Assembly: GCA_030830465.1 (NCBI GenBank)
Contig: JAURMY010000355.1
Span: forward strand, 1-7,680
Direction: 5' to 3'
Length of the DNA stretch: 7,680 bases
From: Alphaproteobacteria bacterium
GTDB taxonomy: Bacteria; Pseudomonadota; Alphaproteobacteria; Rhodobacterales; Rhodobacteraceae
Shown here in pieces: positions 6,075-7,680 of the stretch (position 1 is the first letter of the stretch; each line of letters opens with the position of its first letter). The position numbers and the translations under genes were made by a program. The notes under the pieces are model-generated. The model was not told where the DNA came from, searched no databases, and was given only the letters and a program-made list of their open reading frames with translations.

Positions 6075-6130
6075 CTGACTGTTTTAGTTGGTTTAATGCC
6101 CTCAGGGAATTTGTCAACTAAAAGAGTCAG
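6075..6130. repeat. 16-bp near-perfect inverted repeat around the promoter of the piuC operon
   Basis: CTGACTGTTTTAGTTG (6075-6090) and CAACTAAAAGAGTCAG (6115-6130) are complementary at 15 of 16 positions, with one G/G mismatch at 6081/6124 and a 24-nt centre that itself holds CCCTCAGGG. Neither side is followed by a T-run, so it is not a terminator. It lies 14 bp upstream of the start codon of the His-rich gene and encloses a candidate promoter, as expected of a paired operator or looping site. A link to an iron regulator such as IscR/RirA, Fur/Mur or Irr is inferred from the genes only. I cannot match it confidently to a known box. Confidence 0.65.
6089..6117 (-). promoter_or_regulatory. 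Candidate promoter of the His-rich gene-piuC-cobB operon
   Basis: On the - strand, TTGACA (6117-6112), a perfect -35 box, is followed after 16 nt by TAAACC (6095-6090), a loose -10. Transcription would start near 6083, giving a leader of about 20 nt that carries the AAAGGA ribosome binding site. The -35 box overlaps one arm of the flanking inverted repeat, and the -10/start region touches the other, so a protein bound there would block polymerase. Confidence 0.45.
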
Positions 6131-6147
6131 GTATTGCCGGCTGCCGT

Positions 6148-6462
6148 TTATCCGGCGTAATCGGCGCAATAATCCTCGGCGACCGCGCCGAATTCCTTGT
6201 ATCTGGCCCAGAAGATTTCATGCGCGGGGCGGTCAGACTGCCTGATGACCTGCGCCTTGTGTGGGTCTTTGAAGAAACTCGCGGCCAATTTCTGATCTTT
6301 TCGTCCCAGCTTGGCGTCCGCAACTTGCTGAATGCAGGTGCATAACGCGGTCGAGGTGCCGCTGCGCCCGGCCTGCATGCAGGCTTTCAGGATAAGGTCG
6401 CCCGCCGGGGCAGAGGCCGCCGGAAGGGTCAGGAACAAAGAGGTCAGAAGGATGTTTTTCAT
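6148..6462 (-). CDS. Small secreted four-Cys protein, unknown function
   Basis: A 104-aa protein with a signal peptide (hydrophobic core 5-16, cleavage around ASA-PAG at 18-21) and a compact mature domain of about 83 residues. Cys28, Cys41, Cys43 and Cys99 probably form two disulfides: ILKACMQAG, then ALCTCIQQVAD near the front and EDYCADYAG at the end. The middle (LGRKDQKLAASFFKDPHKAQ, then QSDRP and FWARYKEFG) is helical and looks like a conserved family in Rhodobacteraceae. Database labels such as 'arginine transporter' that I recall for this type have no support from size or topology. The ATG at 6462 gives a proper signal peptide but only a weak ribosome binding site. The frame extends upstream to 6531 without a better one. 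It is divergent from the YHYH gene, with 158 bp between. Confidence 0.75.
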   Translation of the reverse strand: MKNILLTSLFLTLPAASAPAGDLILKACMQAGRSGTSTALCTCIQQVADAKLGRKDQKLAASFFKDPHKAQVIRQSDRPAHEIFWARYKEFGAVAEDYCADYAG

Positions 6463-6620
6463 CTCTGGGTCTGCCGTGAAAACTGCGCTCGGATGTAATC
6501 TATCACAATTCCGAAACCAGAAACAGAGCAAGCTTGATCACATCCCGCGCCGAAATTTTCGACGGAAATGTGTTTTTACAACGTGTGACTGTGCAAGATC
6601 AAAACCAAAAGGGGAAAACA

Positions 6621-7487
6621 ATGCACCGCAACACGATCCTGACTCTGGCCCTGGCCGCCTTGACCGCAATACCGTCAACCGGTTTCACCCACAGCGATAA
6701 AATCCCGCTGGGCGATGGCAAAGTGTCCGACACCGCCCGCGCCGGTTACGTTTTTTCCTGCCAGTCCCGTTTCAATCCGAATCTGGGCGGGGCGCATCTG
6801 GCGGGTGACTGGATCAAGGGCGACTATTGGTATCCCGATCTGAAGCCGACGGTTGACGGGGCCGTGTCCTGGAACGGCGGCGGCGCGGATATTTCCCTGT
6901 CGGGCAATACCCGGCGCATCACCGGGCGGGGACTGCCCGAACACACAACCGGCGTCTATCCGATCAGCCGCAGCGACGACGCCTATCAATATGACCGCAA
7001 TCCCAATCGCATCAGCGCCCAGCGGGTCAGCCTGACCCTGCCGGCCAACCCGCAGGCGGCCGCCCGGCCCAGTTGCCTGCCGATGGGGATGATCGGGGTG
7101 TCGCTGGAAGGGGTCGCGATTTTCAACGCGCTGGACGGCCCCGGCCGCGACGCGGTGGCCCATGAAATTCAGGACAGTTGCAGCGGCCACCCGGAACGCA
7201 ACGGCCAATACCATTACCACGGCCCGTCTGACTGCCTGACCGAAACAGCAAGCGGCCCGCGCAACCATTCCGGTCTGGTTGGATATGCGCTGGACGGGTT
7301 CGGCATCTACGGGATGAACAGGGCGGGGGGAAAACACCTGTCAAACGCCGATCTTGATGCCTGTCATGGCCATGTGGAAACCGTGATGTGGGACGGCAAG
7401 GCCACCGCGATTTACCACTACCACCTGACGGACGAGTACCCCTACACCCTGGGATGTTTCAAAGGCACGCCGGTACGGGCGCGATAG
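6621..7487 (+). CDS. Exported YHYH-domain protein
   Basis: A 288-aa protein with a signal peptide (hydrophobic 6-19, cleavage near GFTHS) and a YHYH domain, named after its repeated motif and common in secreted bacterial proteins of unknown activity. Two YHYH motifs (197-200 and 265-268) each sit in a similar unit: CSGH (187-190) before the first and Cys205 after it, CHGH (248-251) before the second and Cys279 after it. Between them is the conserved GLVGYALDGFGIYG (218-231). Six Cys remain after the signal peptide (47, 152, 187, 205, 248, 279). The His/Cys arrangement suggests a metal site, though this is inference. The ATG at 6621 follows AAGGGG at about 6-nt spacing. An in-frame ATG at 6534 lacks a signal peptide directly after it and is rejected. 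Convergent with the ParB-like gene, whose stop lies 14 bp away. Confidence 0.9.
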   Translation: MHRNTILTLALAALTAIPSTGFTHSDKIPLGDGKVSDTARAGYVFSCQSRFNPNLGGAHLAGDWIKGDYWYPDLKPTVDGAVSWNGGGADISLSGNTRRITGRGLPEHTTGVYPISRSDDAYQYDRNPNRISAQRVSLTLPANPQAAARPSCLPMGMIGVSLEGVAIFNALDGPGRDAVAHEIQDSCSGHPERNGQYHYHGPSDCLTETASGPRNHSGLVGYALDGFGIYGMNRAGGKHLSNADLDACHGHVETVMWDGKATAIYHYHLTDEYPYTLGCFKGTPVRAR

Positions 7488-7501
7488 GCCGGGTTGCCGG
7501 T

Positions 7502-7680
7502 TCAGTGCAACTGGGCGTGCACAAGATAGCCGTCGATCATCTCCTCGCCCAAAGCCTCCATCGCTTTTAGCCGGTGGAGGCCCTCAACCAGCACAAAAGC
7601 CTCGCCATCCCGGCGCACGCGGATCGGGGTGGTCTGGCCGTTTTCCAGAATATCCTCGGCCAGGGCTTCAACCTTCGCCG
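7502..7680 (-). CDS. ParB/Srx-like domain protein, C-terminal part (cut by window edge)
   Basis: The last 58 residues of a gene that enters from the right edge. The frame starts AKVEALAEDILENGQTTPIR, continues VRRDGEAFVLVEGLHRLKAM and ends EALGEEMIDGYLVHAQLH before TGA. This matches the ParB/sulfiredoxin-like fold: 'VxxLAxSIxxxGLxxPIxV' helix and strand, then EGLHRLKAMEALG in place of the GxRRxxAxxxLG box that holds the catalytic/CTP-binding Arg of ParB. It ends immediately after this domain, so there is no helix-turn-helix DNA-binding or dimerisation domain. It is likely a stand-alone domain protein rather than the chromosome-partition ParB. The N-terminus is outside the window, so full length and partner genes are unknown. 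Confidence 0.8.
   Translation of the reverse strand, partial: AKVEALAEDILENGQTTPIRVRRDGEAFVLVEGLHRLKAMEALGEEMIDGYLVHAQLH

Noticed and set aside
5814..6245. Plus-strand open frame of 143 codons through the piuC-operon promoter
   Set aside because: It is antisense to the His-rich gene and runs across the promoter repeat. Its Arg/Ala/Pro-rich composition is typical of a shadow frame.
7489..7520. Short inverted repeats (CCGG/CCGG, CCGGTT/AACTGG) as a bidirectional terminator between the last two genes
   Set aside because: Stems of 4-6 bp with a mismatch and no T-run on either strand are not enough for a terminator call.

Overview
This window looks like chromosomal DNA from an alphaproteobacterium, most likely of the Rhodobacterales/Roseobacter group. 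I infer this from the high GC content, the many G/C-ending codons, and the family mix: MeaB, a short single-Cys bL28, a PCu(A)C copper chaperone, PiuC, and several small secreted proteins typical of that order. No insertion sequence, phage gene, CRISPR array, tRNA or rRNA is visible. It reads as ordinary core/accessory chromosome.

Layout. The left part is on the + strand. meaB (37-1023) encodes the GTPase chaperone of a B12-dependent acyl-CoA mutase. A gap of about 420 bp ends in a good promoter for rpmB (1441-1728, ribosomal protein bL28), which has its own terminator. Next is a probable copper operon: a small secreted Cys-rich DUF2946-like protein (1825-2175) and a periplasmic PCu(A)C copper chaperone (2211-2669). 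The chaperone is followed by a strong intrinsic terminator whose 3' arm is also the ribosome binding site of the next gene, a four-helix membrane protein (2761-3207).

The middle part is on the - strand and is probably one transcript read from about 6085 down to 3230. It holds a membrane-anchored or secreted His-rich protein of unknown function (6061-5237), a PiuC-type Fe(II)/2-oxoglutarate dioxygenase (5229-4573), a class III sirtuin deacylase CobB (4518-3811) and a secreted Cys-containing protein (3778-3230). The promoter region of this group is enclosed by a 16-bp near-perfect inverted repeat. The PiuC context suggests iron regulation, but that is inference. Upstream, also on the - strand, is a small secreted four-Cys protein (6462-6148).

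The right part holds a divergently transcribed YHYH-domain exported protein (6621-7487, +). The window edge cuts the C-terminal part of a ParB/Srx-like protein on the - strand (7680-7502).

No large undescribed system is evident. The most interesting items are regulatory: the terminator/Shine-Dalgarno overlap at 2726-2760, the promoter-spanning inverted repeat at 6075-6130, and a possible Shine-Dalgarno-sequestering pairing in front of cobB. The uncharacterised His-rich partner of PiuC is the most interesting gene.
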